A DNA stretch of 64,000 nucleotides, taken from the NCBI GenBank assembly GCA_044222005.1, contig JBGANY010000002.1:62001-126000 (forward strand), in the 5' to 3' direction. Shown here in pieces: positions 1 through 8,411 of this stretch. Source of the DNA: Methylotenera_A sp044222005 (GTDB taxonomy: Bacteria > Pseudomonadota > Gammaproteobacteria > Burkholderiales > Methylophilaceae). Numbering within the stretch: the stretch's first letter is position 1; the number at the start of each line of letters is the position of its first letter. Below the pieces are notes generated by a model. The model was given only the letters and a program-made list of their open reading frames with translations, was not told the origin of the DNA and ran no database searches. Made by a program: the position numbers and the translations under genes.

Positions 1-655
1 CGCAACCGCCCATGAAAACCTGGGGGACATTTATGCGCGCATGGCTTCTGAGGCTTATGACAAGGCGCTGCAGCTGGATAACGGCAATGCGCGCGCGCAA
101 AGCAAATTATCGATGATTAAAGATTTGTTTGGCACCGGTAATAAAACCGCACTTGCTGCAAAGTCGAATGATGTCAAGACAGACTCGAACAAACCAACCA
201 AAACCGGCACTTTGCCGATTCGCCCAGCAGATAAAAAAATTGAGCCCGTTAAACCAGTTGCTGACCTTAAACCAGCCGACGACGTTAAGCCAGCTGCTGA
301 CGCTGGGGCAATTGAAGAACAAAATATTACCGATGCGGTAAACAATTGGGCAAAAGCATGGTCTAGTAAAGACCTGGATAAATATTTTGCCAGCTATGCA
401 GACAGTTTCAAACCGGCCAAAGGTGAAAGCCGTAAAGCCTGGGAGCAAACTCGCCGCGAGCGCATCAGCAAACCGGCAAGCATCAATGTTGAACTGGCAA
501 ACCAGAAAGTTGTAATGGATGGCAGCGACAACGCAAAAGTGACCTTTAAGCAGACCTATGTTGCAAATGGTAAACCCATTCGTACCAATAAGACATTAAT
601 GCTTAAAAAGACGAATGGCGCTTGGTTAATCGATCAAGAAATTGCATTGAATTGA
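1..655 (+). CDS. TPR/NTF2-like domain protein, 5'-truncated by window edge
   Basis: The reading frame is open through the first base, so the gene starts before the window; the internal ATG at 41 is not a convincing start. The visible part opens with a helical TPR-like segment (LGDIYARMASEAYDKALQLD), continues through a Lys/Pro/Ala-rich linker with repeated KPVAD/KPADD motifs (about 185-315), and ends in a domain of about 110 residues beginning VNNWAKAWSSKDLDKYF. That domain resembles the NTF2/SnoaL-like modules attached to some L,D-transpeptidases. The next gene, an L,D-transpeptidase 28 bp downstream, ends in a similar domain, so the two probably work together in the envelope. Function is not known; the association with peptidoglycan cross-linking is inference. 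Confidence 0.75.
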   Translation, partial: ATAHENLGDIYARMASEAYDKALQLDNGNARAQSKLSMIKDLFGTGNKTALAAKSNDVKTDSNKPTKTGTLPIRPADKKIEPVKPVADLKPADDVKPAADAGAIEEQNITDAVNNWAKAWSSKDLDKYFASYADSFKPAKGESRKAWEQTRRERISKPASINVELANQKVVMDGSDNAKVTFKQTYVANGKPIRTNKTLMLKKTNGAWLIDQEIALN

Positions 656-683
656 TTTTTACTGAAATGAACTAAAGATTGAA

Positions 684-1952
684 ATGTTTTTAACTCAAAA
701 AGTTAAGTTTCTAAAAGTCATTTTTGTAGTGGCATGTGTCGTATTGCCCTGGAACGCCACGGCCGTGAATCACGGCAGCTTGGTAGACCAGTTGCTTAGC
801 AATAAATTTGGGAGGAACCTCGTCGAAAGCCTGCTGGTAAAAAGCCTGCTGGAAATCACCCAAGGTAAAACCAGACAAGCGCTCAACACGGTGAACGATC
901 TCATTCGCACTGCACCAAACTTCAAGCTGGCCTATCTTATCCGCGGCGACCTGCTTGCTTCGCAAGGGCGCGCACTGGCGACATTAGGCGATTCCAGCGC
1001 AGTCATCCCGGACAGCACTACCAGCAGCGAGGAAATTAAAGGCTTAAGGGATGAAGCCCGCACCCGTATTGAATACTATTTGTCTGAAAAGAAAACATCG
1101 CAGCAACCTAACCTGCTTGTTAAATTGAGCGATGAACAGGGGCATTTGATCGTTGTAGATACGGCCAAGTCACGCCTGTTTTTGTACAAAAAGGTGGATG
1201 GCGCTTTACAGTATGTCACTGATTATTATGTCACGGTTGGCAAGAATGGCGTCGGCAAACAAGTCCAGGGAGACAAGCGCACACCACTGGGTGTTTATTT
1301 TGCCGGGCAAAAACTCACTCAGCCATTAGCGGACATGTATGGTGACGCTGCGTATCCGCTGAATTACCCAAATGAACTGGACAAACATCAAAACAAAAAT
1401 GGTTCTGGCATCTGGCTGCACGGCACGCCCACGGATACTTACAGCCGCCCGCCACGCGCCAGCGATGGCTGCGTAGTGCTAAGCAACCCTGACCTGAAAG
1501 CTTTACAACCCATTTTACAGTCTGGCAAAACGCCTGTGATTATTGCGAATAATCTGGAATGGGTGGACAGCAGCAAATCCAACGAAAAATTGGAAGCGCA
1601 AAAAGCCAGAATGCAGGCCCTGCAAAAAACCATAGAAGACTGGCGCCAGGATTGGGCCTCGCAAAACACTGGCGAATACTTGGGCCATTATTCTAAAAAG
1701 TTTTTTTACAGCGATGGCGGTTTTAACAAATGGGCAGAATACAAGCGCGGCATTCAGGCAGCCAAATCCAAGGTATCGATTCAGCTTGAAGACATCAGCA
1801 TGTTTGGCTATCCGGATTCTGAACAACTCATTATCGTGGTTAATTTCGAGCAGGATTTTAAAAGTTCATCCTTGCAAAATAAAATGCGTAAGCGCCAATA
1901 CTGGGTGAATGAAGATAATCAATGGAAAATAATCTATGAAGGCGCTGGCTGA
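684..1952 (+). CDS. L,D-transpeptidase (YkuD domain), secreted
   Basis: 422 residues with an N-terminal signal peptide (basic start, hydrophobic core, cleavage near NATA). The YkuD catalytic domain starts near residue 145 (LIVVDTAKSRLFLYK) and carries His246 in WLHGT and the nucleophile Cys263 in SDGCVVL, the usual HG...S-x-GC signature. L,D-transpeptidases make 3-3 peptidoglycan cross-links or attach proteins to peptidoglycan in the periplasm. The last 110 residues form an NTF2-like domain (IEDWRQDWASQNTGEYL) matching the domain in the preceding gene. The stop overlaps the next start by one base (TGATG), so it is co-translated with the periplasmic cyclophilin. The ATG at 684 has no strong ribosome site but gives the correct signal peptide. 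Confidence 0.9.
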   Translation: MFLTQKVKFLKVIFVVACVVLPWNATAVNHGSLVDQLLSNKFGRNLVESLLVKSLLEITQGKTRQALNTVNDLIRTAPNFKLAYLIRGDLLASQGRALATLGDSSAVIPDSTTSSEEIKGLRDEARTRIEYYLSEKKTSQQPNLLVKLSDEQGHLIVVDTAKSRLFLYKKVDGALQYVTDYYVTVGKNGVGKQVQGDKRTPLGVYFAGQKLTQPLADMYGDAAYPLNYPNELDKHQNKNGSGIWLHGTPTDTYSRPPRASDGCVVLSNPDLKALQPILQSGKTPVIIANNLEWVDSSKSNEKLEAQKARMQALQKTIEDWRQDWASQNTGEYLGHYSKKFFYSDGGFNKWAEYKRGIQAAKSKVSIQLEDISMFGYPDSEQLIIVVNFEQDFKSSSLQNKMRKRQYWVNEDNQWKIIYEGAG

Positions 1953-2527
1953 TGCAAAACATTAAGCTTTTTCTTTTTGGTGTATTACTTGCCTGCACAG
2001 CCAGTATCCATGCGGCTCCCAGCGTTGAGTTTCAAACCTCCCAAGGCAATTTCACGGTCGAGCTTTACCCAGAAAAAGCCCCTAAAACTGTCGCCAATTT
2101 TTTGCAGTATGTGAAAGACGGCTTTTACGAAAACACCATTTTTCATCGCGTCATTAACCGCTTTATGATTCAAGGCGGCGGCTTTGAACGCGATTTAACC
2201 GAGAAAAATACACGTGCACCCATTGTCAACGAATCCAACAACGGCTTATTGAACGAAACCGGCACCATTGCCATGGCACGCACGGCCGATCCTGACTCTG
2301 CAACCGCGCAGTTTTTTGTGAACCTGGCGGATAATCAATTTCTAAACTATACCAGCCCGGATCCCGAACAGATTGGTTATTGCGTATTTGGCAAGGTCAC
2401 CAGCGGTTTCGAAGTAGTGCAGAAAATTGGCCTTAGCCCAACAACCAGCATGGGCAGAAACGCCGATGTGCCGGTTAGACCCATCATCATCAAAAGCGTA
2501 AAACTGCTTGCCGAAGTAGCCAAGTAG
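1952..2527 (+). CDS. ppiA: Periplasmic peptidyl-prolyl cis-trans isomerase (cyclophilin, PpiA type)
   Basis: 191 residues, with a signal peptide cleaved near SIHA-AP followed by a complete cyclophilin domain (VEFQTSQGNFTVELYPEKAP, then FHRVI, FMIQGGG, MARTADPDSATAQFF). The FHRVI Arg, the QGGG segment and the SATAQFFVN strand form the proline-isomerase site. It should catalyse prolyl isomerisation of exported proteins in the periplasm. The start overlaps the upstream transpeptidase stop, implying one operon. The neighbouring gene encodes a closely similar cyclophilin without a signal peptide, so the pair looks like a tandem duplication with separate compartments. The symbol is given by analogy with E. 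coli. Confidence 0.9.
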   Translation: MQNIKLFLFGVLLACTASIHAAPSVEFQTSQGNFTVELYPEKAPKTVANFLQYVKDGFYENTIFHRVINRFMIQGGGFERDLTEKNTRAPIVNESNNGLLNETGTIAMARTADPDSATAQFFVNLADNQFLNYTSPDPEQIGYCVFGKVTSGFEVVQKIGLSPTTSMGRNADVPVRPIIIKSVKLLAEVAK

Positions 2528-2573
2528 TTTTCGTTTTCAATTTATTTTTTTAATACATCATTAAGGATTTAAC

Positions 2574-3065
2574 GTGGTTAAACTTTCTACCAATTTTGGC
2601 GACATCACTCTTGAACTTAACGCAGAAAAAGCGCCCATTACCGTGGCTAATTTTTTGCAATATGTCGAAAAAGGGTTTTATGACGGCGTGATTTTTCATC
2701 GCGTGATTGACGGCTTTATGATTCAGGGTGGCGGCTTTGATACCAATATGAAACAGAAAGCCACCGATGCTGAGATCAAGAATGAAGCGGACAACGGCTT
2801 AGGGAACGACGCCTACACCATTGCGATGGCACGTACATCCATTCCGGATTCTGCCAGCAGCCAGTTTTTTATCAACGTTGCCGACAACGATTTTCTTAAC
2901 CACACCGCGCCGACATCAAGCGGCTGGGGTTACTGCGTATTCGGCAAAGTGGTCGAAGGCAAGGACGTTGTGGATAAAATTAAAGGCGTAAAAACTACCA
3001 GCAAAGCGGGGCATCGCGATGTGCCGGTTGATCCTGTAATCATAGAAAAAGCCAGCATTATCTAA
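2574..3065 (+). CDS. ppiB: Cytosolic peptidyl-prolyl cis-trans isomerase (cyclophilin, PpiB type)
   Basis: 163 residues, nearly a bare cyclophilin domain (VKLSTNFGDITLELN, FHRVIDGFMIQGGGF, SSQFFINVADNDFLN), the usual length of cytosolic PpiB. There is no signal peptide, so it acts on prolyl bonds in the cytoplasm. The start is GTG at 2574, chosen because an AAGGA ribosome site (2563-2567) lies six bases upstream and no in-frame ATG is nearby. It follows the periplasmic paralogue by 46 bp and precedes lpxH by 19 bp. In many proteobacteria ppiB sits beside lpxH, which supports the assignment. Confidence 0.93.
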   Translation: MVKLSTNFGDITLELNAEKAPITVANFLQYVEKGFYDGVIFHRVIDGFMIQGGGFDTNMKQKATDAEIKNEADNGLGNDAYTIAMARTSIPDSASSQFFINVADNDFLNHTAPTSSGWGYCVFGKVVEGKDVVDKIKGVKTTSKAGHRDVPVDPVIIEKASII

Positions 3066-3084
3066 TCATTCATCCATTTTTCAC

Positions 3085-3816
3085 ATGGATCACTGCTTAT
3101 TTATATCTGATTTGCATCTATGTGATTCGCGCCCGCACATCACCAAGGCGTTCATTTCGTTTTTGGAGAAAACCGCCAGTAACGCCCAGGCGCTTTATAT
3201 CCTGGGCGACTTATTTGAATACTGGGCGGGCGACGATGCCATTGCAGCCGGTGTACACAAACCCGTCATTGACGCGCTTAAAAACCTCACCAAGCATGGC
3301 ATAAAAGTTTTTTTGATACCAGGCAACCGCGACTTTTTAATCGGCGAAGGTTTTGTAAGCGCCACGGACATCACAATCCTGCCAGATCCAAACTTGGTCA
3401 CGCTTTATGACAAACCCGTATTGTTAAGTCATGGCGACGCATTATGCACGGACGACATCGCCTACCAGCAGTTCCGTAGCGAAGTGCGTGATGAAGCCTG
3501 GAAAACCCGGTTTTTAAGTCAACCCCTGGCAAACCGTATCACTTATATCGAACAACTGCGTGCCAAAAGCGAGCAGGAAAAATCTGTGAAACCGATGCAG
3601 ATCATGGATGTGAACCAGGATGCGGTAACCGATTTATTGCGGGAATATGCCTGCCCGCCCCTCTTCATTCACGGGCACACGCACCGCCCAAACAGGCATG
3701 TTCATACACTTGATGGCAATGTATGCGAACGCTGGGTGCTAGGCGACTGGTATGAGCAAGGCAGCTACCTGAAACTAAGCGCTGACGGCTGCCACGCGCA
3801 CGCACTATCACCATAG
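3085..3816 (+). CDS. lpxH: UDP-2,3-diacylglucosamine diphosphatase
   Basis: 243 residues, close to the usual 240. It is a calcineurin-like metallophosphoesterase with all LpxH metal-binding signatures in order: SDLHL near residue 10, GDLFEYWAGDD near 40, GNRDF near 80, SHGD near 115 and HGHTHRP near 195. It hydrolyses UDP-2,3-diacylglucosamine to lipid X and UMP in lipid A synthesis at the inner membrane face. It lies directly behind ppiB, the common proteobacterial arrangement. No clear Shine-Dalgarno sequence precedes the ATG, but MDHCLFISDLHL is the expected N-terminus. Confidence 0.95.
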   Translation: MDHCLFISDLHLCDSRPHITKAFISFLEKTASNAQALYILGDLFEYWAGDDAIAAGVHKPVIDALKNLTKHGIKVFLIPGNRDFLIGEGFVSATDITILPDPNLVTLYDKPVLLSHGDALCTDDIAYQQFRSEVRDEAWKTRFLSQPLANRITYIEQLRAKSEQEKSVKPMQIMDVNQDAVTDLLREYACPPLFIHGHTHRPNRHVHTLDGNVCERWVLGDWYEQGSYLKLSADGCHAHALSP

Positions 3817-3832
3817 CCATCACAAATAGGCC

Positions 3833-4105
3833 ATGGTAAAAAAAATATTAGTGTGCACTAACTATCGCGCCAACCCCAATCAACCCTCATGTGCGGCGCG
3901 CGGCAGCAAAGAAGCAGCTTTAGAATTAACACGACAATTACAGGATAAGAATGTAAAGATAGAAATAGAAGAATCGCCATGCATGGGGTTTTGCAACATC
4001 GGGCCCAACATGCGCCTCATCCCCGGCGGTGAATTTTTTCACGAAGTTTCCGACAAAAAATTCGCCGAAATTATCGAGGCCGCAAAAATATTTCTAAAAA
4101 CTTGA
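3833..4105 (+). CDS. Thioredoxin-like [2Fe-2S] ferredoxin
   Basis: 90-residue protein with four cysteines spaced as in thioredoxin-like [2Fe-2S] ferredoxins: Cys8 (VCTNYR), Cys20 (PSCAARGS), Cys50 and Cys54 (CMGFC). Such proteins carry one [2Fe-2S] cluster and transfer electrons; the physiological partner of this small stand-alone form is usually unknown. It follows lpxH by 16 bp on the same strand and its stop is four bases from the convergent HD-GYP gene, leaving no room for a terminator. The family call is from cysteine spacing and the NYRxNPxxxSC pattern. Confidence 0.85.
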   Translation: MVKKILVCTNYRANPNQPSCAARGSKEAALELTRQLQDKNVKIEIEESPCMGFCNIGPNMRLIPGGEFFHEVSDKKFAEIIEAAKIFLKT

Positions 4106-4109
4106 GCCG

Positions 4110-5735
4110 CTATGATGCGCTATATCCAGGAATGCTGGCCACATCCACTGCATCAATTTGTGCGGGCTCCAGAAATTTCTCCGCATAAGCCAAATAGATT
4201 TTTTCGCGAATAAACAGATCGAAAATATCCGGATCGATATGATTATCCAGCCGCATTTTGCCCAAAATATTCAGTGTCTCAGATAGAGTTTTCGCTTTTT
4301 TATAAGGCCTGTCTTTGGAAGTGAGCGCTTCAAAAATATCCGCAATCCCCATCATGCGCGCCGGGATCGACATCTGATCGCGCGTTAAGCCTTTCGGGTA
4401 GCCCTTGCCATCCATGCGTTCATGATGCCCGCCTGCGTACTCGGGCACACGCTGCAAATCTTTTGGGTAAGTCAGCGCATTCAGCATGCTGATAGTCACC
4501 GCAATATGGTTATTAATCACCATGCGCTCCTCCAGTGTCAAGGTGCCGCGCTCAATGGTGAGGTTATACACCTCATCTTCGCTTAAAAATTTAGCGGTAT
4601 GGCCAGTGTCGTTCAGATACTCGTAATTGGCGATATCCTTAATCCGCTGCAGATCTTCTGGCTGCATGGATTCGCCGCCAATATTCATTTTGCGGATGAA
4701 GTTTTTATCTTCTTCGAGTGTTCTTCTAATAACACTGATTTCATGGTCAAGTTGCAGCGGGTTGACATGCGTGCCGCTTCTGGCGGATGCCAGCGCTTTA
4801 CGCAAACAGGCATTTTCGCGCTGTGTTTTGAGCAGATCAAACCGATGGTCGATTAAATGGATGCGGTCATAAATGGTTTCCAGCTTGGTCGCTTTATCCA
4901 TCACATACTCTGGCGTCGTGACTTTGCCGCAATCGTGCAGCCATGCCGCGATTTTGAGCTCATAGACCTCTTTTTCGGTCATGGTAAAACTTTTCAGCGG
5001 GCCTTCATTGGTCTTAATCGCGGCCTCGGCCAACATCATGGTAAGCTCAGGCACGCGCTGGCAATGGCCGCCGGTGTAGGGAGACTTTTCATCAATGGCA
5101 TCGGCAATCAGCTTGATGAATGACTCAAATAAGTTTTTAAGGCCTTCGATGAGATTGTGGTTGGTAAGCGCAACCGCCGCTTGCGAGGCCAGCGACTCGA
5201 CCAGACGCTGGTGTGACTCCGAAAACGCAATGATCTGACCGGTCTGCGGATCGATCGCATTGATCAGCTGCAAAACGCCGATAATCTCATTTTCATGATT
5301 CTTCATCGGCACGGTCAAAAATGATTTTGAACGGTATCCGGTTTTTTCATCGAATTTTCGCGTACCGGAAAAATCAAATCCTTCTGTCAGATAAGCATCG
5401 GCAATGTTCACCGTTTTGGCATTGACCACGCTGTAGGCAGCAACCATATTGACGTTTGGCTTGCCATCTTCAAGATAAATCGGCAATGGCGGAAATGGAA
5501 TCGCCTTGCCGGTGGTACCGCCCATCGCGATATCTAGGCTCATGGTACGCATGATCTCAAACTTGAGCTTGGCGTCTTCGGTCACCGTATAAAGCGTACC
5601 CCCGTCGGCATTGGTGAGTTCTTTCGCACCCAATAAGATAATTTCCAGCAGGCGATTATTATCGCGTTCAGCCGAAAGCGCCACGCCTATGGAGTTCAGG
5701 CGATCAAGCTGAGTGAGCATGTTTACAGTTTGCAT
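4110..5735 (-). CDS. GAF-HD-GYP domain protein, putative cyclic di-GMP phosphodiesterase
   Basis: 541 residues: a GAF sensor domain (about 15-195) followed by an HD-GYP domain. The metal-binding His267-Asp268 in LHDCGK and the signature HHERMDGKGYPKGL (Gly445-Tyr446-Pro447) are intact, so c-di-GMP hydrolysis is plausible. The helices between these motifs are long (about 300-400), as in a subgroup of GAF-HD-GYP proteins. There is no transmembrane segment, so it is cytoplasmic and the GAF domain probably binds a small ligand. It lies downstream of the FHA and PP2C genes on the same strand, suggesting a shared signalling transcript. Met6 is an alternative start. Confidence 0.88.
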   Translation of the reverse strand: MQTVNMLTQLDRLNSIGVALSAERDNNRLLEIILLGAKELTNADGGTLYTVTEDAKLKFEIMRTMSLDIAMGGTTGKAIPFPPLPIYLEDGKPNVNMVAAYSVVNAKTVNIADAYLTEGFDFSGTRKFDEKTGYRSKSFLTVPMKNHENEIIGVLQLINAIDPQTGQIIAFSESHQRLVESLASQAAVALTNHNLIEGLKNLFESFIKLIADAIDEKSPYTGGHCQRVPELTMMLAEAAIKTNEGPLKSFTMTEKEVYELKIAAWLHDCGKVTTPEYVMDKATKLETIYDRIHLIDHRFDLLKTQRENACLRKALASARSGTHVNPLQLDHEISVIRRTLEEDKNFIRKMNIGGESMQPEDLQRIKDIANYEYLNDTGHTAKFLSEDEVYNLTIERGTLTLEERMVINNHIAVTISMLNALTYPKDLQRVPEYAGGHHERMDGKGYPKGLTRDQMSIPARMMGIADIFEALTSKDRPYKKAKTLSETLNILGKMRLDNHIDPDIFDLFIREKIYLAYAEKFLEPAQIDAVDVASIPGYSAS

Positions 5736-5798
5736 TGTGATTTAAACTGAAACATACAATTAAGATACAACAAGAAATCTGGTCATCAACATGCCAAC

Positions 5799-6479
5799 TT
5801 AGGCCAGATAGAATTCCATTTTTACGCCAGCCAAATCAATCACATCGTGGTCATTTAATGCAAAGGCCTGCATGCCGATATTTTGGCCATTCACGATTGG
5901 CCGCTTTTCGCCTTCTACATGGGCAATAAAATAGCCATGTGGCCGCTTGGTAATCACCGCCACCTGCACGCCAGGCTTGCCTAAGGTGGTTAATGCTTTA
6001 TTCAATGAAAGGTCGCGACCGGATTCACTGCCGCTGAGCACCTGCAAGTGACCTGTTCTTTGCACATTTGCTGCAGCCTCTGCGGGAGCTTGCTGAGGAA
6101 GTGCAGATGTCGCCGCTATGGAGATTTTGTCTTCAGCAGTTTGCTCATGAGAAACTAGCTCGTTCTGGATTTCCTCAGCTTCCGCTTCGACGCCGGATGC
6201 AGGCACCACCAGCCTTGCAGGCCGCATCACTACGGTGTTCTCAAAACCGTTATGTTTCGGCATTTTTTCTTGTGTTTTATTCTCATACTTGAGTTGATAC
6301 TTGCCGAACTCTATGACATCGTTATGCAGCAGCACATGCTTTTTGATTGGCTTATTATTCACCAAGGTGCCGTTGGTACTATTCAGATCCTCCAGAAAAG
6401 AATCATTGCCAATACGCTCTTTGTCTAACGCAAACTCGCCTAGCGGGTTGCCATCCAGCGAAAAATGTAACTTTGCCAT
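5799..6479 (-). CDS. FHA-domain protein with shortened first FHA domain
   Basis: 226 residues from the start MAKLHFSLDG, preferred over an upstream ATG at 6494 because AAGGGTG lies just before it. Family members have an N-terminal FHA domain, a variable linker and a second FHA-like C-terminal domain (about 140-226, ending VIDLAGVKMEFYLA). Here the first domain runs from FALDKERI straight into GNDSFLEDLNSTNGT. The stretch that normally lies between them, with the GR and S-x-x-H phosphothreonine contacts, is absent (about 28 residues, by recalled family pattern). Phosphopeptide binding by this domain is therefore doubtful. It follows a PP2C phosphatase gene, a usual partner of FHA proteins. Confidence 0.85.
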   Translation of the reverse strand: MAKLHFSLDGNPLGEFALDKERIGNDSFLEDLNSTNGTLVNNKPIKKHVLLHNDVIEFGKYQLKYENKTQEKMPKHNGFENTVVMRPARLVVPASGVEAEAEEIQNELVSHEQTAEDKISIAATSALPQQAPAEAAANVQRTGHLQVLSGSESGRDLSLNKALTTLGKPGVQVAVITKRPHGYFIAHVEGEKRPIVNGQNIGMQAFALNDHDVIDLAGVKMEFYLA

Positions 6480-6524
6480 AATCACCCTTGTCATGTTTTC
6501 CAGTTTATCGTTCTGGTTATACTA

Positions 6525-7367
6525 TCAAAAGCTTAAATATCTGGCGATTTTAATACCGCCAAATAAGTTTTTGAACCAGCTTTTTTCCGCCGCAAACGTC
6601 TTTTTTACGATTGCTATCACTACCGAAATATTATCTGTTCCACCATTTTCATTTGCAGATTGAATTAATCTGGTTGCCGCATGCGCGATATCGCCATCAA
6701 CCTCAATCAGCGTTTTAGCTATTTCCGCGTCATCAATGAGATCTGACAACCCATCTGAACACAGCAAATATACATCATCCACCTCTACATCCAGCTCCTG
6801 TAAGTCCAACTCTACTTCAGGATCCACGCCCAGCGCGCGTGTAACGAGGTTTTTATGATGAGACAATTTTGCCTGTTCCTCAGTCATCAACCCCGCGTTA
6901 ATTTGCTCTTGCACTACCGAATGATCTTCTGTAAGCCGCACTAACTGTTCATCACGCAGGCGGTACATCCGTGAATCGCCAATATGTCCCACCACCAGTT
7001 TATTATCGGTAAAAATACCCGCCACCAATGTCGTGCCCATGCCAGCGCATTGCGGCTGATTTTGCGAAATCTGGTAGATCGCCGTATTGGTTTTCTCAAC
7101 GGCATCTGCCAGTATCTGCGATTCCGGCAGTGAATTTAGCGCTGATTTCCTCAAACGCGATTCATTCAGCATGGCTTCAGTCACTTCAGCCGTGATCATC
7201 AGCGCGGCGATTTCGCTTGCCACCTCGCCCGCATTATAACCACCCATGCCGTCAGCCAGCACCAGCAAGCCTATCGATAAGTCACTCGCAACCGCATCCT
7301 CATTATGCTCGCGAAGCAAGCCCACATCAGAAAGTCGCACCACATTGATCGCTTCTGATACATTCAA
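6525..7367 (-). CDS. PP2C-type serine/threonine protein phosphatase
   Basis: 280 residues with the PP2C/Stp1 motifs in order: SDVGLLREHNEDA (residues 13-25), VLADGMGGYNAGEVAS, GDSRMYRL, LTEDHS, LCSDGLSDLI and GGTDNISVV. The Asp residues of these motifs bind the two metal ions used to dephosphorylate Ser/Thr. It should be cytoplasmic. It lies 45 bp upstream of the FHA gene on the same strand; the pair is a standard Ser/Thr phosphorylation module, although no kinase gene is in the window. The C-terminal tail after the last motif (about 25 residues, aromatic and basic) is unassigned. Confidence 0.92.
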   Translation of the reverse strand: MNVSEAINVVRLSDVGLLREHNEDAVASDLSIGLLVLADGMGGYNAGEVASEIAALMITAEVTEAMLNESRLRKSALNSLPESQILADAVEKTNTAIYQISQNQPQCAGMGTTLVAGIFTDNKLVVGHIGDSRMYRLRDEQLVRLTEDHSVVQEQINAGLMTEEQAKLSHHKNLVTRALGVDPEVELDLQELDVEVDDVYLLCSDGLSDLIDDAEIAKTLIEVDGDIAHAATRLIQSANENGGTDNISVVIAIVKKTFAAEKSWFKNLFGGIKIARYLSF

Positions 7368-7424
7368 AATTTCAAGCCCATAAATGTATGAATTGTTATT
7401 ATCATTATTGAATGCCTGATATGT

Positions 7425-7895
7425 CTACTGCCGTCTAAACTCCTGCGGCCTTACATTCGCGGCCACTTTATCCAATACGCCGTTGATGTATTTATGCCCG
7501 TCTACTCCGCCATACAGTTTCGCTAATTCGACGCCTTCGTTGATGGCGACGCGGTATGGAATGCTCATATCGAACATGAGTTCAAACGACGCAATCCGCA
7601 GAATCGCGTGTTCCACAGGGCTGAGTTCCTCTAGTTTTCTATCAATAAAGGTTGAAATTTTCTGGTCAAGTTCATTAATCTTGCCAGTCACCCCTTCCAG
7701 CAGATGCTTAAAATACGCCTCATCAGCTTTTATGTATTCCGGATCGTCTTGCGCATCCAGAATAATCTGTTTGATTTCACCAGCATTGATCATGCCGCGA
7801 TATACCCCCTTCAATACCAGCTCGCGTGATTTGCGGCGATTCTGACTTGTTTTTGGTTTTTTAGCTGCCTTGATTTCAACCTTGGTATCACTCAT
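7425..7895 (-). CDS. nusB: Transcription antitermination protein NusB
   Basis: 156 residues, all-helical, with the NusB pattern: RRKSRELVLKGVY at residues 21-33, the middle ELSPVEHAILRIASFEL and the C-terminal YRVAINEGVELAKLYGG followed by YINGVLDK. NusB binds boxA RNA with NusE/S10 to form the antitermination complex on rRNA operons. The N-terminal 20 residues are a basic Lys/Ala-rich extension. It overlaps the upstream ribH stop by four bases (ATGA), the classic ribH-nusB arrangement, so the two are co-translated. Confidence 0.95.
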   Translation of the reverse strand: MSDTKVEIKAAKKPKTSQNRRKSRELVLKGVYRGMINAGEIKQIILDAQDDPEYIKADEAYFKHLLEGVTGKINELDQKISTFIDRKLEELSPVEHAILRIASFELMFDMSIPYRVAINEGVELAKLYGGVDGHKYINGVLDKVAANVRPQEFRRQ

Positions 7896-8341
7896 AACGC
7901 ACGCACCAGATTAGCCATTTCAATCGCCACCTGCGCGGCCTCCGTGCCTTTAACCAGCATGCGCGCCAGTGCCTGGTCATCATCTTCTGTCGTTAATACC
8001 GCATTGGCCACCGGCACGCCTGTGTTGAGCTGGACTTCCGAAATGCCGCGCGCGGACTCGTTTGCAACCACTTCAAAATGGTAGGTTTCACCACGGATAA
8101 TTGCCCCCAAAGCAATCAGTGCATCGTATTTTTCGCTTAAAGCCATATGCTGCAAAATAAGCGGGGTTTCCAGCGCGCCTGGCACGGTGGCGATGCGGAT
8201 ATGCTCAGGCTTAACGCCCAGTTTCAACAGTTCTGCATGGCAGGCCGCCAGCAAGCCTTCGCCAATATCGCTATTAAAGCGTGACTGCACGATGCCGATC
8301 TTTTTACCTACGCCGTCTAAGTTAATGTCTATTTTATTCAA
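7892..8341 (-). CDS. ribH: 6,7-dimethyl-8-ribityllumazine synthase
   Basis: 149 residues, normal for RibH. It contains SRFNSDIGEGLL (residues 20-31), the VPGALETP loop, ALGAIIRGETYHFEVVANES with catalytic His88, and the C-terminal GVPVANAVLTTEDDDQA. It condenses 5-amino-6-ribitylaminouracil with dihydroxybutanone phosphate in riboflavin synthesis. It overlaps nusB. The usual upstream ribBA or ribE genes are absent; a transporter gene ending at 8412 precedes it, so ribH-nusB is separated from the rest of the pathway here. No FMN riboswitch was recognised in the 70 bp upstream. Confidence 0.95.
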   Translation of the reverse strand: MNKIDINLDGVGKKIGIVQSRFNSDIGEGLLAACHAELLKLGVKPEHIRIATVPGALETPLILQHMALSEKYDALIALGAIIRGETYHFEVVANESARGISEVQLNTGVPVANAVLTTEDDDQALARMLVKGTEAAQVAIEMANLVRAL

Positions 8342-8411
8342 TTGATTCTCTAATAATGTGCTAAAACCTCTATTTTACCTGATAAGCACTGACACATTTT
8401 GCCGGTTTGAT

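Noticed and set aside
8342..8411. FMN riboswitch before ribH
   Set aside because: Only 70 bp are available and none of the conserved FMN-element helices could be recognised.
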